A DNA stretch of 7,712 bases from an uncultured Desulfovibrio sp. (GTDB taxonomy: Bacteria > Desulfobacterota > Desulfovibrionia > Desulfovibrionales > Desulfovibrionaceae): NCBI GenBank assembly GCA_947177085.1, contig CAMWTD010000106.1, forward strand, positions 1-7,712, written 5' to 3'. The translations under genes were made by a program, and so were the position numbers. The notes beneath the pieces were generated by a model. It made no database searches. It was not told the DNA's origin and saw only the letters and a list, made by a program, of their open reading frames with translations. Shown here piece by piece: positions 6,168-7,712 of this stretch. The stretch's first letter is position 1. Each line of letters opens with the position of its first letter.

Positions 6168-6946
6168 GGGGCGTCTCCGTGGGGCGTGGAGCGGGCTGCG
6201 TCCCGCGCCGCAAGCCAGGGGCAGAAGGCGATGGCCGCCCGCGTCCACGAAGGGCCGGCGCCTTGGCTGCGGCGGTGAAGCGTGAGCGGGGGGCGGAGTT
6301 CCGGCTCGGCGCAGGCCCCCTGTTGCGCCAGCAAAAGCAGTCGGTGCGCTGCCTCCCCGCTGTGCGGCCGAATCGGCAGGATGCGGCGCAGGCCCAGGCG
6401 CGCGCCCTCGAGGGCGGCGCAGATGCGCGTGAGCGCCGACGCGGGCACGATGCAGCAAAAGAGGCCCTTGTGGCGCAAGAGTCGCGCGGCCGCCGCGCAA
6501 AAAACGGGAAGGGCGTCCCCGGCGCGCAATGCCTTCTCGCGCAGGGGCGAGGGCGATGGCCGCCCGCGTCCCGCTTGGCCCCAGGGCGGATTGGCGAGCA
6601 CCATGTCCTGCGGGCCCGCGTCCGGCGGCCCTTGGCCCACATCCGCCGCAAAAAAGCGGACGCGCCCGGAAAGGCCCAGGGCTTCGGCATTGGCGCGCGC
6701 CGCCTCCACAAGGGCGGCCTCGCGCTCAAGGCCCAGGCAGCGCGCCCCGGGGAGATGCAGGGCCACGCCCAGAAGGGCCGCGCCGCAGCCAGCGCCGAGC
6801 TCGGTCACGGCAGCCTCACGGCGTGCGCCGCGTCCGCGCTCCCGCATGGTCCGCACGGCAAAAGCCGCGAGCAGCAGGGCCTCCAGCCCGAAGCGGTAGG
6901 CCCCTTCCGGCTGGACGAGCCCGCGCGGGAAGCGGCCTGCCGTCAC
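6164..6946 (-). CDS. SAM-dependent methyltransferase, TrmN6/YfiC-like (candidate tRNA1(Val) A37 N6-methyltransferase)
   Basis: The 260-residue protein is a Rossmann-fold methyltransferase. Residues 4-30 (GRFPRGLVQPEGAYRFGLEA onward) match the N-terminus of TrmN6-type enzymes, which end in the pattern YRFGLDALLLA. The SAM-binding loop is ELGAGCGAALL (49-59). NPPW at 119-122 is the catalytic motif of enzymes methylating exocyclic or amide nitrogens, such as adenine N6. TrmN6 of E. coli methylates A37 of tRNA1(Val); that exact target is inferred here. The start is GTG at 6944-6946. Translation before it in this frame is Arg/Ala/Pro-rich and is a shadow of the upstream gene, and the family match begins right after this GTG. 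The gene overlaps the upstream stop as GTGA and its own stop overlaps the next start as ATGA, so it is probably translated by coupling. The Shine-Dalgarno is poor (GGAACGG further upstream). A Gln- or DNA-adenine target is possible but less likely. Confidence 0.85.
   Translation of the reverse strand: MTAGRFPRGLVQPEGAYRFGLEALLLAAFAVRTMRERGRGARREAAVTELGAGCGAALLGVALHLPGARCLGLEREAALVEAARANAEALGLSGRVRFFAADVGQGPPDAGPQDMVLANPPWGQAGRGRPSPSPLREKALRAGDALPVFCAAAARLLRHKGLFCCIVPASALTRICAALEGARLGLRRILPIRPHSGEAAHRLLLLAQQGACAEPELRPPLTLHRRSQGAGPSWTRAAIAFCPWLAARDAARSTPHGDAP
6175..6178 (-). promoter_or_regulatory. Ribosome binding site of the EndoQ-helicase gene
   Basis: GGAG on the minus strand, seven bases before the ATG at 6167 and inside the end of the methyltransferase gene. 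It supports starting the fusion protein at MSFVADLHIH and not at an upstream in-frame start such as 6500. Confidence 0.75.
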
Positions 6947-7712
6947 AAGAGCGCGCCGTTCCAGTTGAAGAGGCCCTCGCGCCTGAGTTCCGGCAGGCCC
7001 TGGGGCGGCGTCTCCTCCATGCGCGCGAAGAAGCTGTAGCCCGCGTCGGCAAGCTCGCGCCGCTGTCCTGAAAGGTCCAGCGGCCAAGCGGGATAGATCC
7101 ACAGCGTGCCGCCATAGCGCCGCGTCCAGAACACCTCGCCCTTGGGGCTCATGAAGGGCTCGTTGGGCTTGATGGCCTGCTGCCCGAAGCGGGAAATCCC
7201 CACGGGCCAGAAGCCGGAAAGCACCGCCCCCAGCGGCAGGGGGCTCTGGCCGGGAAGGGCCAGGGCGTCCTCGCGGGAGAGCTCCGGGCTCACAAAGGCC
7301 CCGCAGAAGCCCTGCCGCGCGAGCAGGCCGAGCGCCGCGGCATTGGCGATATTGCAGAAGGGCCCGGCGAGAAGGTCGGCGTCCTCCGGCAGCGTTTCGG
7401 GAAAAAAGGCCCGTTGCCACGGCGCATTGCAGACGAAGTGCCGCGCGCCCTGCCGCCAGAGGCGATCGATCATGCGGGTGAGCGCGGCTTCCTCCTCCGG
7501 CCAGACCACCGGGGGCAGCCACCACGCCGTGCGGGAAACGAGCGTGCGCGAAAGCTCGGCCGTGCGCGGCGAGAGCCACAGCGCGGGCAAGGCGCGGCGG
7601 CCGGCGGCGCGCCCCCCCTCCTCACGGCCCCGGGGGGCCCCGGAAGTGAGCAGCATGTCGGCCCGGGGGCGCGGGTTCACGGGTTTCGGGGGGCGGGGCC
7701 CGCCCGCGGGTG
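6943..7712 (-). CDS. Peptidase U32 family-like protein (C-terminal part, start beyond window)
   Basis: The frame is open to the right edge with no stop. A GTG at 7678-7680 would give 245 residues, but the gene more likely begins outside, since U32 proteins usually have a longer N-terminal barrel. Counting from that GTG, the visible part resembles the second half of U32 proteins: a segment with AGPFCNIANAAALGLLARQG (about 103-122), then FVSPELSRED (127-136), FMSPKGEVFWTRR (173-185) and WIYPAWPLDL (191-200). This matches the family's pattern of a 'N..N..A...L...G' strand, an SPEL motif, a DxKGxxF strand and a 'PLDL' helix. U32 was named after collagenase PrtC, but characterised bacterial members TrhP and RlhA take part in hydroxylation of tRNA and 23S rRNA, so an RNA-modification role is as likely as proteolysis. 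The stop overlaps the methyltransferase start (GTGA), so the two are probably in one operon. Family assignment is from memory of motifs, and the PrtC-type Cys signature is not in the visible part. Confidence 0.65.
   Translation of the reverse strand, partial: PAGGPRPPKPVNPRPRADMLLTSGAPRGREEGGRAAGRRALPALWLSPRTAELSRTLVSRTAWWLPPVVWPEEEAALTRMIDRLWRQGARHFVCNAPWQRAFFPETLPEDADLLAGPFCNIANAAALGLLARQGFCGAFVSPELSREDALALPGQSPLPLGAVLSGFWPVGISRFGQQAIKPNEPFMSPKGEVFWTRRYGGTLWIYPAWPLDLSGQRRELADAGYSFFARMEETPPQGLPELRREGLFNWNGALL

Noticed and set aside
2982..6278. A very long plus-strand open frame (1,098 codons) antisense to the EndoQ-helicase gene
   Set aside because: Its translation is rich in Gly, Arg, Ala, Glu and His with no domain, while the minus strand has complete EndoQ and helicase motifs. 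GC-rich third positions remove stops from antisense frames.
6168..6500. N-terminal extension of the EndoQ-helicase to 6500
   Set aside because: The extra 111 residues are Arg/Pro/Ala-rich shadow of the methyltransferase gene; EndoQ proteins begin with the ADLHIHSR motif near the N-terminus, as given by the ATG at 6167.
6947..7579. Extension of the methyltransferase upstream to 7579 in the same frame
   Set aside because: This part is a shadow of the U32-like gene in another frame; the family match starts right after the GTG at 6946.
1..7712. tRNA, rRNA, CRISPR array, insertion sequence, attachment site or riboswitch
   Set aside because: No cloverleaf, regularly spaced repeats, transposase, long terminal repeats or riboswitch-sized leaders were seen; nearly all of the window is protein-coding.

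Overview
The window is GC-rich (well above 65% by eye, with strong G/C preference at third codon positions). Every gene I can support lies on the minus strand. The gene types (an EndoQ-UvrD fusion, a TrmN6-like methyltransferase and a U32-family protein in tandem, plus cobT) together with the composition suggest a sulfate-reducing deltaproteobacterium, most likely of the Desulfovibrionaceae. That placement rests on recall and was not searched.

In the direction of transcription (right to left) the layout is as follows. (1) 7712-6943: the C-terminal part of a protein resembling the peptidase U32 family; its start is beyond the right edge. (2) 6946-6164: a TrmN6/YfiC-like SAM-dependent methyltransferase with a GTG start that overlaps gene 1 by GTGA. 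(3) 6167-2946: a 1,073-residue fusion of an endonuclease Q (EndoQ, PHP-fold) domain to a complete UvrD/Rep-type SF1A helicase, overlapping gene 2 by ATGA. Genes 1-3 look like one translationally coupled operon. (4) 2945-2811: an intergenic region with a perfect 10-bp inverted repeat and a textbook MerR-family promoter (TTGACT, 19-bp spacer containing CTATAG-N3-CTATAG, TATCTT). (5) 2810-522: a ZntA/CadA-type (P1B-2) Zn/Cd/Pb-exporting ATPase with a His/Cys-rich N-terminus. (6) 521-445: a short gap with a GC-rich hairpin. (7) 444-1: the N-terminal 148 residues of CobT, the lower-ligand phosphoribosyltransferase of cobamide synthesis, cut by the left edge.

Functionally there are three pieces: an RNA-modification/DNA-repair operon, a metal-efflux gene under its own metal-responsive promoter, and a cobamide gene that may be read from the same promoter. 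I found no RNA genes, mobile elements, CRISPR arrays or phage genes. The least ordinary items are the EndoQ-helicase fusion and the MerR-type promoter whose regulator is not encoded nearby. The long plus-strand open frames are composition-driven shadows.
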